A stretch of 64,000 bases of DNA from Neisseria subflava (GCF_024205705.1 NZ_CP073115.1:2356001-2420000); one strand, 5' to 3'. Shown: positions 19,380 to 27,779, counted from the first letter of the stretch. Notes: a model not told the origin generated them from the sequence alone. Made by a program: numbers and translations.

Positions 19380-20318
19380 ATGGATGCCTATCCTGAAACA
19401 GCAGCCAATACGCAAAGTATCGTCGAGCTGGTTCCTGTACTGATCGCCATTACAAACGGCAGCTTGAGGGTTTTGACAGTTGCCAAAGGAGAGCTATTAC
19501 CCAATGGCCTGCTTGCACCGTTTCGCCACTCCTTGCAAGCAGGAGTCAGGATGTGGGTTGCCAAACAGACATCACAGCCTATGGGCTATGTGGAACAGCT
19601 TTACACCTTTGTCGATACGCGCCGTCAAAACAAGCAAGGCCTGCCTGTCTTGTACGTCAGTTATCTGGGGCTGGTGCGCGAGGCAGCCGACAGCATCCTG
19701 CACCCCGACGCAAAATGGCAGGACTTCTACGGCTATTTTCCGTGGGAAGATTTGCGCACCGACGGCGGACAGCGCGACGCCATCGTCAGCTGCCTGCGCA
19801 TTTGGGCAAACTCGGCGGATACGGAGGAAGTGCGCCAAAAGTGGCTCAAGCGCATTCATTTGTGCTGGGGGGTAGAACCTGAAAATTGGTCGGAAGAATA
19901 CGTTTTGCAACGCTATGAAATGCTATACGAAAGCGGCCTGATAGCGGAAGCAGCCGAGCCTCAGGAAAACTTCAACTTCGCACTCACGGGGCAGCCTATG
20001 CGCCACGACCACCGCCGCGTACTGGCGACAGCCTTATCACGCCTACGAGCCAAAATCAAATACCGCCCCGTGATTTTTGAACTGATGCCGCCCGAATTCA
20101 CACTGCTACAACTGCAAAACAGCGTCGAAGCCATCAGCGGCAGATTGTTGCATAAGCAAAATTTCCGCCGCCAGATTCAGCAGCAAAACCTCATCGAGCC
20201 GTCGGATACCGGCGTATCAGGCAGTAAAGGCCGTCCTGCACAGCTTTACCGCTTCCGAGATGACGTTCTGCCCGATCAGCTGATTTCTGATATCGGACTG
20301 CCGCTGGGTAGCCGCTAA
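19380..20318 (+). CDS. nadQ: NadQ/NrtR-like NAD biosynthesis regulator
   Basis: The product has 312 residues. The N-terminal 200 residues resemble the degenerate Nudix-like ligand domain of NAD regulators (COG4111-type; PVLYVSYLGLVRE, FYGYFPWEDLR). The C-terminal 80 residues are a winged helix with the pattern FELMPPEFTLLQLQNSVEAI, then LLHKQNFRRQI and GRPAQLYRFRDD, typical of NrtR/NadQ proteins. It sits between nadA (divergent) and nadC (same strand), which strongly suggests control of nadAB and nadC. The start at 19380 has only a weak ribosome site. The symbol is assigned from family features and context; the effector (NAD, NMN or ADP-ribose) cannot be told from sequence. Confidence 0.75.
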   Translation: MDAYPETAANTQSIVELVPVLIAITNGSLRVLTVAKGELLPNGLLAPFRHSLQAGVRMWVAKQTSQPMGYVEQLYTFVDTRRQNKQGLPVLYVSYLGLVREAADSILHPDAKWQDFYGYFPWEDLRTDGGQRDAIVSCLRIWANSADTEEVRQKWLKRIHLCWGVEPENWSEEYVLQRYEMLYESGLIAEAAEPQENFNFALTGQPMRHDHRRVLATALSRLRAKIKYRPVIFELMPPEFTLLQLQNSVEAISGRLLHKQNFRRQIQQQNLIEPSDTGVSGSKGRPAQLYRFRDDVLPDQLISDIGLPLGSR

Positions 20319-20392
20319 CTGATTTTCAGACGGCTTCAAATTAAATTTTGCCCCATCGGGCAATATCAATATTTTTCAACAAAGGAACCTTC

Positions 20393-21274
20393 ATGTCGTC
20401 TGAAAACAATCTTCTTCCTCTCCCCGATACCCTGTTGCGCCCCATGGTAGAACAAGCCTTGAGCGAAGATCTGGGCAGGCGAGGTGATATTACGTCCGCA
20501 GCCGTTATAGCGCCCGATAAAACTGCCAAACTTTTCCTGATCAGTCGTGAAGACGGCGTAATAGCAGGCATGGATTTGGCGCGTCTTGCCTTTCAGACGA
20601 TGAATCAGTCCGTCCGTTTCCAAATCAAAATCCAAGACGGACAAGCCGTCCGCGCAGGTCAGACGCTTGCCGCCGTCGAAGGCAACGCCCGTGCGCTGCT
20701 CGCCGCCGAACGCACCGCGCTCAACTACCTCACGCACTTAAGCGGCATCGCCACCGCCACCGCGCGTGCCGTTGCCGAAGTCGCCGAATACGGTACAGAC
20801 ATCGTGTGCAGCCGCAAAACCATCCCACTGCTTCGCGTCCTGCAAAAATACGCCGTTAGAGCAGGTGGCGGCGTGAACCACCGCATGGGCTTGGACGACG
20901 CCATCCTCATCAAAGACAACCATCTTGCCTATTGTGACAGCATCGCCCAAGCCGTACGGCAGGCAAAGCAGGCGGTCGGACCGTTGACCTGCGTGGAAAT
21001 CGAAGTGGACACGCTGGCACAACTGGACGAAGCCATCGCGGCGGGCGCGGAACGGATTTTGCTGGACAACATGAATGACGAAACCTTGAAAGAAGCGACA
21101 AACCGCTGCCACACGCAAACCGCCCATCCCCACACCGTCTATTGCGAAGCATCGGGCGGCATCGGCTTCGACCGCCTGAAGCGCGTGGCACAAACCGGCG
21201 TGGACGGCATCGCCCTCGGCTATCTGACCCACAGCAGCCGCTCGTTGGACATAGGTTTGGATTTCGTGGCGTGA
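20393..21274 (+). CDS. nadC: Nicotinate-nucleotide pyrophosphorylase (quinolinate phosphoribosyltransferase)
   Basis: NadC converts quinolinate and PRPP to nicotinate mononucleotide, the step after NadA. The product has 293 residues from the ATG at 20393, chosen because AAAGGAA precedes it; an upstream in-frame start at 20348 lacks a site. Visible motifs are EDLGRRGDIT near 20, NYLTHLSGIAT near 110, SRKTIPLLRVLQKYAVRAGGG near 140, HRMGLDDAILIKDNH near 165, and the C-terminal EASGGI and GVDGIALGYLTHS. It lies 74 bp after the regulator gene and is probably cotranscribed with it. Confidence 0.96.
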   Translation: MSSENNLLPLPDTLLRPMVEQALSEDLGRRGDITSAAVIAPDKTAKLFLISREDGVIAGMDLARLAFQTMNQSVRFQIKIQDGQAVRAGQTLAAVEGNARALLAAERTALNYLTHLSGIATATARAVAEVAEYGTDIVCSRKTIPLLRVLQKYAVRAGGGVNHRMGLDDAILIKDNHLAYCDSIAQAVRQAKQAVGPLTCVEIEVDTLAQLDEAIAAGAERILLDNMNDETLKEATNRCHTQTAHPHTVYCEASGGIGFDRLKRVAQTGVDGIALGYLTHSSRSLDIGLDFVA

Positions 21275-21313
21275 ATTCCAAAAATACAACGATTGCCTAT
21301 AAAGGTACAGGTC

Positions 21314-21496
21314 TCAAGCTGTGCTATTAGCAGGGTGGCTTTGAAAAGGATAAGAAGAGATAGGTAGGACGGCTGTAGAGGTCTCTAATGTAACGAGTTC
21401 TTTGATGATTCAGGGAGTGCTCGATCAACTGCTAACCAAATATCTACTCCAACTTCAATAAGGGTAAATGGTCGATGTGCTTGACAAGTATGGCTT
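21314..21496 (-). mobile_element. Decayed IS5/IS1106-like element, left part of interrupted copy
   Basis: This segment is a diverged relative of the transposase N-terminal region of the nearby IS (compare CTTTGATGATTCAGG, CTCCAACTTCAATA and GGTCGATGTG with 22528-22620). It stops exactly where the intact IS begins. Its continuation is at 22715-22797. Confidence 0.75.
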
Positions 21497-22714
21497 GAGA
21501 CCTTTGCAAAATTCCTTTCTTTCCGACAGCCGAAATCCAAACACAGGTTTTCGGCTGTTTTTGTTTCAAATATCCACTGATTCTACTCAAATACCCTCTT
21601 AATCCTCCTTGGATACCTGATTAATCAGGCATCCGGCCGCCTTTTAGGCGGCAACAGGCGCACTTAGCCTGTTGGCGGCTTTCAAAAGGTTCAAACACAT
21701 CGCCTTCAGATGGCTTTGTGCACTTACTTTAACCAGCCCGAAATAGGCTGCCCGGGCATAGCGGAATTTACGGTGCAGCGTACCAAAGCTTTGTTCGACC
21801 ACATAACGGGTCTTCGACAAATACCGGTTGCGTTTGGTTTGCGCTTCCGTCAGCGGATGGTTACGGTGTGCTTTGCGCATAATGCCGTCCAGCAGCCGAT
21901 GCTCTTCCAGATGTTGCCGGTTTTCTTCACTGTCATAGCCTTTGTCGGCATAGACGGTCGTACCTTCGGGCAGACCTTCCAATAAAGGCGACAACTGTTT
22001 GCACTCATGGGCGTTGGCGGGGGTAATATGCAGTTTCTCGATATAGCCTTCCTCATCGGTGCGGGTATGTTGTTTGTAACCGAGTCTGTATAAACCGTTT
22101 TTCTTTGTCCAGCGGGCATCGCTGTCTTTACTCGGTGTGGTTTGTCCGCTGACTTGTCCTTCTTCATCGACTTCTATGGCCTGACGCTGTTTGCTGCCGG
22201 CGGTCTGAATAATGGTGGCGTCAATGACGGCGGCGGATGCTTTCTCTATTTTTAGGTTTTTTTCGGTCAGTTGGCGGTTAATCAGTTCCAGCAATTCGGA
22301 CAGGGTGTCGTCTTGCGCCAGCCAGTTGCGGTAGCGGCATAAGGTGCTGTAATCGGGGATGCTCAGTTCGTCAAAACGGCAAAACAGGTTGAAATCGATG
22401 CGGGTGATGAGGCTGTGTTCGAGTTCGGGATCGGAGAGGCTGTGCCATTGGCCGAGCAGGACGGCTTTGAACATGGACAACAGGGGATAGGCGGGACGGC
22501 CGCGGTGGTCTCGAAGGTAACGGGTTTTTTGACGATTCAGGTATTGTTCGATCGGTTGCCAATCAATCACCTGATCCAACTTCAATAGTGGGAAACGGTC
22601 GATGTGTTTGGCAATCATGGCTTGGGCGGTTTGCTGGAAGAAGGTGCTCATGGAAAATCCCCTAAATGTCTTAGTGGGAATTTAGGGGATTTTGGGGAAT
22701 TTTGCAAAGGTCTC
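21497..22714 (-). mobile_element. IS5-family (IS1106-like) insertion sequence, copy 2, intact
   Basis: The 1218-bp element has perfect 19-bp terminal inverted repeats (GAGACCTTTGCAAAATTCC). GGCTT flanks it directly on both sides (21492-21496 and 22715-22719), consistent with a target duplication. It contains one intact transposase gene and is inserted inside an older, decayed element of the same family. Confidence 0.92.
21644..22651 (-). CDS. IS5-family transposase (IS1106-like), full length
   Basis: This 335-residue DDE transposase catalyses cut-and-paste movement of the element. The N-terminal part carries the DUF772-type domain (IDWQPIEQYLNRQKT, HSLSDPELEHSL). Catalytic regions are DATIIQ near 143, YADKGYDSEENR near 235 and the C-terminal VVEQSFGTLHRKFRYARA with the expected Glu. 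It is nearly identical to the broken copy at 15330-16337 but lacks its stop codon. It is likely functional. Confidence 0.92.
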   Translation of the reverse strand: MSTFFQQTAQAMIAKHIDRFPLLKLDQVIDWQPIEQYLNRQKTRYLRDHRGRPAYPLLSMFKAVLLGQWHSLSDPELEHSLITRIDFNLFCRFDELSIPDYSTLCRYRNWLAQDDTLSELLELINRQLTEKNLKIEKASAAVIDATIIQTAGSKQRQAIEVDEEGQVSGQTTPSKDSDARWTKKNGLYRLGYKQHTRTDEEGYIEKLHITPANAHECKQLSPLLEGLPEGTTVYADKGYDSEENRQHLEEHRLLDGIMRKAHRNHPLTEAQTKRNRYLSKTRYVVEQSFGTLHRKFRYARAAYFGLVKVSAQSHLKAMCLNLLKAANRLSAPVAA

Positions 22715-22797
22715 GGCTTATGTAAATTTACTGAAAAAAGGGTGCTAATGCCCCTAAGTGTGCTTGATAGTAATTTAGAGGATTTTACAAAGGTCTC
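22715..22797 (-). mobile_element. Decayed IS5/IS1106-like element, right part of interrupted copy
   Basis: The sequence continues the old element after the nested insertion: it resembles GGTGCTCAT, CCCCTAAATG and TTTAGGGGATTTT of the intact IS, and ends with an inverted-repeat remnant TTACAAAGGTCTC. Together with 21314-21496 it shows a nested insertion. Confidence 0.75.
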
Positions 22798-22815
22798 AGC
22801 CTTTTTATTTCTATA

Positions 22816-22845
22816 AAAATGCGGCAGGTTTTTAAAACCTGCCGC
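22816..22845 (-). terminator. Rho-independent terminator of rnpB
   Basis: GCGGCAGGTTT pairs with AAACCTGCCGC around a short loop, followed on the minus strand by ATTTTTAT. It directly follows the RNase P RNA. Confidence 0.88.
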
Positions 22846-23223
22846 GGTATGGGGACATACAGCTCGGACGGTAAGCCGGGTTCTGTCGCGGACAGTCATT
22901 CCTCTAGGCACATCATTGCTGGTGTGCTCAAGCAACCTACCCGAACGCTCGGCGAGCAGCGTCATCGCGTTCTGTTTGGTCTTGCTCCGAATGGGGTTTA
23001 GCCTGCTGCGCTTTGTTACCAAATGCACGGTGCGCTCTTACCGCACCTTTTCACCCTTACCTGTTTTGCCCGAAGGCAATCATCGGCGGTATTGCTTTCT
23101 GTTCCACTTTCCGTCGCGTTACCGCGCCCGGCCGTTAGCCGGCATTCTGCTCTATGGAGCCCGGACTTTCCTCCCCGTATGCCTTACACGATACGCGGCG
23201 ACTGTCTGTCCGACCTGTATGAG
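22846..23223 (-). ncRNA. rnpB: RNase P RNA (class A)
   Basis: The minus strand reads as a bacterial type A RNase P RNA of about 378 nt. It has the conserved GAGGAAAGTCCGGGCTCC near the 5' end, GGTAAGGGTGAAAAGGTGCGGTAAGAG-like core segments, and the 3' segments AGAGGAATGACTGTC and GACAGAACCCGGCTTA. It forms the catalytic part of RNase P, which matures tRNA 5' ends. It has its own -10 (TATAAT at 23230-23235) and terminator. The exact ends are estimated from promoter and terminator positions. Confidence 0.95.
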
Positions 23224-23229
23224 GTGCGG

Positions 23230-23235
23230 ATTATA
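23230..23235 (-). promoter_or_regulatory. -10 element of the rnpB promoter
   Basis: A perfect TATAAT on the minus strand lies about seven bases before the estimated 5' end of rnpB. The -35 region is weak (CTGAAC at 17 bases) and overlaps a DNA uptake sequence. Confidence 0.65.
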
Positions 23236-23270
23236 ACACAGCCGCCATAGGGTTCAGACGGCCTAAATAT

Positions 23271-23978
23271 TTATTTTTTCTTTTTAAATGCTATTTCGGT
23301 CAAACCCAATTCCTGTGCTTTTTTGCGGACTGCGGATTCGGGCATTTCGCGTGCCAGGCGGCTGGTGCAGTATTCGGTCATGGTGGTGGCGCAGGCTTTG
23401 AAGTTGCCGGTAAAGTCGCTGGCGGCACTTAAAAACGGGATGAGGCGGCCGGCCATGATTTCTTCGGCCGGTGCGTCTGTTTGGGCGGATACGCGTCCGG
23501 ACTCGACCGCCGAGAAAATTTGTTCGGTAAAGCGTCGGGCGAAGTTTTCTTCTGTTTGGCAGTCTTGGAATGCGGTGTTTTCGTGTTGGCAGACAAGGGT
23601 AACTTCGCCTTGAGCTTCTTGCAGCGGTTCGGCCAAATCGAGTTTGAGGGTTTGCTTGTCGGTTTGCAGCCAGGCGGTGCGGCCTTGGGCTTTGATGATT
23701 TTGCCGTAAACGCCGATGGCATCGTTTTTGGGGATGTTTTTCTGTTCGGCAAGTTGTTGGGCCGAGAATAAGGGGGCTTGTTCGGCAAATGCGCCGCCGG
23801 TTTCGTGTTTGAAGTAGGCGGCGAGGTCTTGTTTGATGAGGGCTTGGGTCAGTAGTTTTTCGCCTTCGGTCAGGCGGTGTGCAAAGCCGTGTGTTTTGGG
23901 GGCGGATGCGGCATCCGTGGTCTTGGTGTCCCGTGTGCAGGCGCTCAGGAGTAAAAGCAGGGGAAGGATGTATTTCAT
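23271..23978 (-). CDS. Putative lipoprotein of unknown function
   Basis: The product has 235 residues with a short lipoprotein signal (MKYILPLLLLLSAC, lipobox LSAC, lipidated Cys14). The mature protein is mostly alpha/beta, with four further cysteines that could pair (CQHENTAFQDC and CATTMTEYC). The C-terminus is basic (AFKKKK). I do not recognise a family. Its 3' end lies just upstream of the rnpB promoter on the same strand. Confidence 0.75.
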   Translation of the reverse strand: MKYILPLLLLLSACTRDTKTTDAASAPKTHGFAHRLTEGEKLLTQALIKQDLAAYFKHETGGAFAEQAPLFSAQQLAEQKNIPKNDAIGVYGKIIKAQGRTAWLQTDKQTLKLDLAEPLQEAQGEVTLVCQHENTAFQDCQTEENFARRFTEQIFSAVESGRVSAQTDAPAEEIMAGRLIPFLSAASDFTGNFKACATTMTEYCTSRLAREMPESAVRKKAQELGLTEIAFKKKK

Positions 23979-24032
23979 GGTTGGTCTCTCAACAGGCCGT
24001 CTGAATATATGGTTTCAAACGGTCAGCGTTGT

Positions 24033-24266
24033 TTATCGATAATGATAAACCCGGCGCGGATAGACGGGATAAGCCGGATGGTTGTGAACGGGTTGGTTGT
24101 CTTGGTAAATGACGGTCGTCCCGGGCGGGGCGTTGATGGTCACGGTTTTGTTGACGGTGGTTTGCTAGTGGACGGGCAGGTCCAAGACAGCGGTGCGCCC
24201 ATACGGAGTCTCGGTATAGACACACGCGCTGAGAAAGAGGGTGATGCTCAGTGCCAATGCCTTCAT
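24033..24266 (-). pseudogene. Small lipoprotein gene interrupted by an amber codon
   Basis: From ATG at 24266 the frame gives MKALALSITLFLSAC, a lipoprotein signal with lipobox LSAC, then VYTETPYGRTAVLDLPVH and TAG at 24165-24167. It then continues QTTVNKTVTINAPPGTT with VIYQDNQPV and a His/Pro/Tyr-rich tail to TAA at 24033. One substitution (CAG to TAG would restore Gln) splits a 77-codon gene. The downstream part keeps coding character, so the stop is recent or an error. The unbroken product would be a small surface lipoprotein of unknown role. A different-frame 78-codon ORF over the same region is a shadow. Confidence 0.6.
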
Positions 24267-24281
24267 GTTTCAGACGGCCTC

Positions 24282-24866
24282 TTATTTGAGCAGGTTTTTC
24301 AAGGCCAGGCGCACGCCTTCGCCGACTTCCGTGCCTTTGGGAATGCTTTTGGTGGCGGCTTTGGCTTCGCGTTCGTTATAACCGAGGGCAAGCAGGGTGT
24401 TGATGATGTCTTGGCTTTCATCGGTAACGGCATCAGGGGCAAACAGGCCGTCTGAAACGGTATGGGACACGAGTTTGCCGCGCAGTTCCAATACCATGCG
24501 CTCGGCGGTTTTCTTGCCGATACCGGGGGCGGAGGAGAGGCGTTTGACGTCTTCTTCGGCGACGGCTTGCGCCAGCTCGTCGGCATTCATGGCCGACAAA
24601 ATGCCCAATGCGGTTTTAGCACCGATGCCGCTGACTTTGACCAGTTGGCGGAAGGTGGCGCGTTCCTCGGCTGAGGCGAAACCAAACAGCAAATGCGCGT
24701 CTTCGCGGACGACAAGCTGGGTGTAGAGATGGACGGTTTCGCCAACGGAGGGTAGGTTGTAGAAAGTCTGCATGGAAACGTCGGCTTCATAACCGACGCC
24801 GTTGACGTCGATAACGACCTGCGGCGGATTTTTCTCAATCAATTTGCCTGTGAGCCTGCTGATCAT
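24282..24866 (-). CDS. ruvA: Holliday junction DNA helicase subunit RuvA
   Basis: RuvA binds Holliday junctions as a tetramer and loads the RuvB motor for branch migration in recombinational repair. The product has 194 residues, a normal length. It has an N-terminal OB domain (MISRLTGKLIEKNPPQVVIDVNGVGYE) and two helix-hairpin-helix motifs (SGIGAKTALGIL near 78; PGIGKKTAERMVLELRGKL near 113). The C-terminal RuvB-contacting domain contains ALGYNEREAKAA. ruvB is not adjacent. Confidence 0.97.
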   Translation of the reverse strand: MISRLTGKLIEKNPPQVVIDVNGVGYEADVSMQTFYNLPSVGETVHLYTQLVVREDAHLLFGFASAEERATFRQLVKVSGIGAKTALGILSAMNADELAQAVAEEDVKRLSSAPGIGKKTAERMVLELRGKLVSHTVSDGLFAPDAVTDESQDIINTLLALGYNEREAKAATKSIPKGTEVGEGVRLALKNLLK

Positions 24867-24887
24867 GGTGTTCCCCTGTGATTAAAA

Positions 24888-24928
24888 AAGGCCGTCTGAA
24901 ACCTTGCAATCGGGTTTCAGACGGCCTT
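24888..24928 (-). terminator. DUS-pair terminator after rlpA
   Basis: An inverted pair of AAGGCCGTCTGAAACC forms a 16-bp stem between rlpA and ruvA. Confidence 0.75.
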
Positions 24929-24964
24929 GTATTGTATCAAACTTCAGCGGTAACGCGGACGAAA

Positions 24965-25684
24965 TCAGATGGCGGATGCTAGGTTCAGATGACGGGCGCG
25001 TTCGCCTGCTTCGGCGGCACGTTCTTGGCTGCTGAACGGACCCATTTTGACAACGTATTCGTAGTTGCGTTTTTCCAGCATGACTTTGCTGTCTGACGGC
25101 AGGCTTTGTGCGGCTTGGTTCAGATAAGCCTGTGCTTCGCGTTGGGTACCGAAGGATTTCAAATCAACAAAAAATTCTTTGTTGTTTGGGGAAACAATGG
25201 TTTGAGCGGCGGTTTGGCCGGGGATGATCTGCTCAACTTTGACGTTGGCCGTGCCTTGGTTGATGAAACCCAATTGTTGGGCGGCGGCTTTGGAAACATC
25301 GATAACGCGGTTGCCGTGGAAAGGGCCGCGGTCGTTGACACGGACGATGACGCTTTTGCCGTTTTGCATATTGGTCACGCGTGCGTAGCTGGGAATAGGG
25401 AGGGTTTTGTGGGCGGCGGAGAGGGCGTTCATATTGTAACGTTCGCCGCTGGAAGTTTTACGGCCGTGGAACTGGTTGCCGTACCATGAGGCTTTGCCGG
25501 TTTGGCTGAAAGAGGAAACTTTGGTCAGCGGCGTGTAGCGTTTGCCGGCAACTTTGTAACTGCGGTTGGCAGAAGGATGCAGTTTTTCGACTCGGACCAC
25601 GCTGTCGGCGACGGCGGCATTGATGGAGAGGACGCCGATGGTGGCGGCGGCTAAGGAAAGGAGGGTTTTTTTAGTAAAAGTCAA
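24965..25684 (-). CDS. rlpA: RlpA-family septal lytic transglycosylase/lipoprotein-like protein
   Basis: The product has 239 residues from a TTG start at 25684, chosen because GGAAC precedes it and it begins a Sec signal peptide (TFTKKTLLSLAAATIGVLS, cleavage after AVADS). An upstream frame extension to 25774 would overlap trmL. The double-psi beta-barrel domain is clear: GKASWYGNQFHGRKTSSGERYN near 65 and VIVRVNDRGPFHGNRVIDVSKAAA near 115, including the catalytic-type Asp/His residues. The C-terminal SPOR domain (about residues 170-235; EFFVDLKSFGTQREAQAYL) directs such proteins to denuded septal peptidoglycan. No lipobox is seen, so it may be a soluble periplasmic form. Confidence 0.85.
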   Translation of the reverse strand: MTFTKKTLLSLAAATIGVLSINAAVADSVVRVEKLHPSANRSYKVAGKRYTPLTKVSSFSQTGKASWYGNQFHGRKTSSGERYNMNALSAAHKTLPIPSYARVTNMQNGKSVIVRVNDRGPFHGNRVIDVSKAAAQQLGFINQGTANVKVEQIIPGQTAAQTIVSPNNKEFFVDLKSFGTQREAQAYLNQAAQSLPSDSKVMLEKRNYEYVVKMGPFSSQERAAEAGERARHLNLASAI

Positions 25685-25733
25685 AACGGGTTCCGTTCTT
25701 GAGTTGATAACGCAGCGGTTTTCAGACAGCCTG

Positions 25734-26198
25734 TTATACGCCGCCGGCAAAACCGTTTTGTCGCCATGCTTCAAATAAAATCACGGCGACGGTATTGGAA
25801 AGATTCATGCTCCTGCTGTCGGGCATCATCGGCAGGCGGATTTTTTGTCCGGCAGGCAGGCTGTCGAGAACTTCGGCAGGCAGGCCGCGTGTTTCGGGAC
25901 CAAACAGCAACACGTCGCCTTCGCGGAAGGAAACTTCGTCGGGGCGGGTAGAGCCTTTGGTGGTCAGCGCGAAAATGCGGCGGCCTTCAAGGGCCTTGAG
26001 GCAATCATCGAAATTCTCATGTACCGTCAGTTTGGCAAACTCGTGATAATCCAAACCCGCGCGTTTCATTTTGGACGAATCCAGTGGAAACCCAAGCGGC
26101 TTGACCAAGTGCAAATCGGCACCGGTATTGGCGCACAGGCGGATGATATTGCCCGTATTGGGCGGGATTTCAGGTTGGTACAAAACTATGGTAAACAT
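25734..26198 (-). CDS. trmL: tRNA (cytidine(34)-2'-O)-methyltransferase
   Basis: TrmL methylates the ribose of wobble position 34 in tRNA-Leu isoacceptors. The product has 154 residues from ATG at 26198 (an in-frame TTG nine bases upstream is less likely). It is a minimal SPOUT enzyme: MFTIVLYQPEIPPNTGNIIRL at the start, CANTGADLHLVKPLGFPLD, then the knotted SAM site LLFGPETRGLP and the C-terminal IPMMPDSRSMNLSNTVAV-type motif (here RLPMMPDSRSMNLSNTVAV). It lies just upstream of rlpA on the same strand, 50 bp apart. Confidence 0.95.
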   Translation of the reverse strand: MFTIVLYQPEIPPNTGNIIRLCANTGADLHLVKPLGFPLDSSKMKRAGLDYHEFAKLTVHENFDDCLKALEGRRIFALTTKGSTRPDEVSFREGDVLLFGPETRGLPAEVLDSLPAGQKIRLPMMPDSRSMNLSNTVAVILFEAWRQNGFAGGV

Positions 26199-26262
26199 AT
26201 AAATCAATCACTTATAGAATGGCATAATGCCGAAATGTTCCATGGGTGTCAAAAACTTTAAG

Positions 26263-26979
26263 CTATTTTTTCATTGGCGGCCGCGCCAAGCTCCAGCAAA
26301 AAATCTTACCTGCGCCTGATTTTTTCAGCGTTTTCGCCAATTCGTTTAAAGTCGAGCCGGTGGTGAAGACATCATCAATTAACAGAATATTACACGCCTT
26401 CGGCAATTCGGCTTTGATTTTAAATGCATTCTTGATATTTCGCCGACGTTCGTCGCTTTTCAGCGTACTTTGCGGCTCGCCATGCCGTCTGAAAACCGCG
26501 TGGCGCGGCAGCAGCGTCCAGCCGTAGCGTTTTGCCAAAATATCCGTCAACGCCTCGCTTTGGTTGAATCCGCGCTTGAGCCGCCGCTCTTTGCTCAAAG
26601 GCATGGGCAGGACAAAATCGAAGTGTTCCGTCGCCAGCCAGTCCGGTGCGTTTTGGCACATTAAATCCGCCAACGGCTGGCTCATGCCCAAATCGGCCAA
26701 GTGTTTCAGCTCGCGTATCATGCTGCTGACGGGCGGTTCGTAATACAGTGAGGCCCACATTCTATCAAATGCGGGCGGCTTTTTCTGACAACTGCCGCAC
26801 ACTGCCCCGCCCGCGACATGGCGGAAACACAAAGGGCAGCTTTGTGCCGCGTCGATAAAATATTCCGTCAAATCATTTGCGCAGCCTCGGCAAAGGCCGT
26901 CTGAAACGGAATCGTGGCATAATACGCAACGTCGCGCATTGAGCTGTTTCAAACTGCGCCACCAAGAAAGAACATTCAT
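26263..26979 (-). CDS. comF: ComF family phosphoribosyltransferase-like protein
   Basis: ComF-family proteins are cytoplasmic factors needed for natural transformation in several species, which fits this naturally competent genus. The product has 238 residues from ATG at 26979. It has an N-terminal zinc-ribbon-like Cys cluster (CVLCHDSVSDGLCRGC, then CPLC and CGSC) and a C-terminal PRTase fold with the PRPP-binding motif ILLIDDVFTTGST near residue 200. GFNQSEALTDILAKR is a family signature. Its ATG overlaps the bioH ATG on the opposite strand within one CATG. Confidence 0.9.
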   Translation of the reverse strand: MNVLSWWRSLKQLNARRCVLCHDSVSDGLCRGCANDLTEYFIDAAQSCPLCFRHVAGGAVCGSCQKKPPAFDRMWASLYYEPPVSSMIRELKHLADLGMSQPLADLMCQNAPDWLATEHFDFVLPMPLSKERRLKRGFNQSEALTDILAKRYGWTLLPRHAVFRRHGEPQSTLKSDERRRNIKNAFKIKAELPKACNILLIDDVFTTGSTLNELAKTLKKSGAGKIFCWSLARPPMKK

Positions 26980-27724
26980 GCCACACTCCGCCAAAAAAGT
27001 TTATCTGATACACGGTTGGGCGGCGAACCGCCATGTATTCGACGATTTGATACCGCGCCTGCCTGCCGATTGGGACGTCCGCGCGCTTGATTTGCCCGGA
27101 CACGGCGATGCGCCTTTTGCCGAACCGTTTGATATTGCCACCGTTGCCGAAGCCTTCGCCGGACAAATCGACACGCCGGCACACATTCTCGGCTGGTCGC
27201 TGGGCGGACTGGTTGCCCTGTATCTGACCGCGCTTTATCCCGACAAAATCCAATCGCTCTGCCTGACGGCAAGTTTTGCCCGATTGACTGCCGACACGGA
27301 TTATCCCGAAGGCTTGGCGCAACCTGCCTTGGGCAAGATGGTCGGCGCATTCCAGCAGGATTATGCCAAACATATTAAACAGTTTCTACAACTGCAACTG
27401 CTGCACACGCCGCATTCCGGCGAAATCTTAAACCGGGTGTTGCCCGATTTGGCGCGCTGCGGCACGCCTTCCGCCTTACAGGCCGCGCTTGAAGCGGTCA
27501 ACCATGCCGACGCGCGTCCGCTGTTGCCGCTGATTCAAACGCCGTCACTGCTGGTGTTTGGACAGAAAGACGCTATCACGCCGCCGTGCATGGGCGAATA
27601 TTTACACCGCCATTTGAGCAATAGCGAGCTGGTTCTTATCGACAAAGCCGCACACGCGCCCTTTTTAAGCCATGCCGACGAATTTGCCGAAATCTACCGC
27701 AATTTTGTCGAAAAGGCCGTCTGA
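26978..27724 (+). CDS. bioH: Pimeloyl-[acyl-carrier protein] methyl ester esterase
   Basis: BioH removes the methyl group from pimeloyl-ACP methyl ester, closing the early phase of biotin synthesis. The product has 248 residues with an alpha/beta-hydrolase fold: oxyanion segment LIHGWAANRHVFDD at the start, nucleophile elbow GWSLGG near residue 72, acid Asp in FGQKDAITPP near 195 and the catalytic His in KAAHAPFLSH near 223. The start codon overlaps that of comF on the other strand. bioC follows 55 bp downstream. Confidence 0.92.
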   Translation: MPHSAKKVYLIHGWAANRHVFDDLIPRLPADWDVRALDLPGHGDAPFAEPFDIATVAEAFAGQIDTPAHILGWSLGGLVALYLTALYPDKIQSLCLTASFARLTADTDYPEGLAQPALGKMVGAFQQDYAKHIKQFLQLQLLHTPHSGEILNRVLPDLARCGTPSALQAALEAVNHADARPLLPLIQTPSLLVFGQKDAITPPCMGEYLHRHLSNSELVLIDKAAHAPFLSHADEFAEIYRNFVEKAV

Positions 27725-27779
27725 AACAGCCTTCAACCATAAAAACATTGTCGGGCAAAGCCCGCTGACACGACCCACT

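Noticed and set aside
20347..20362. TTGCCC/GGGCAA hairpin before nadC as a riboswitch or terminator
   Set aside because: The stem is only six base pairs with no U tract, and there is no conserved aptamer. It is too weak to annotate.
22819..23250. Several short plus- and minus-strand ORFs
   Set aside because: They overlap the RNase P RNA, whose conserved core is unmistakable.
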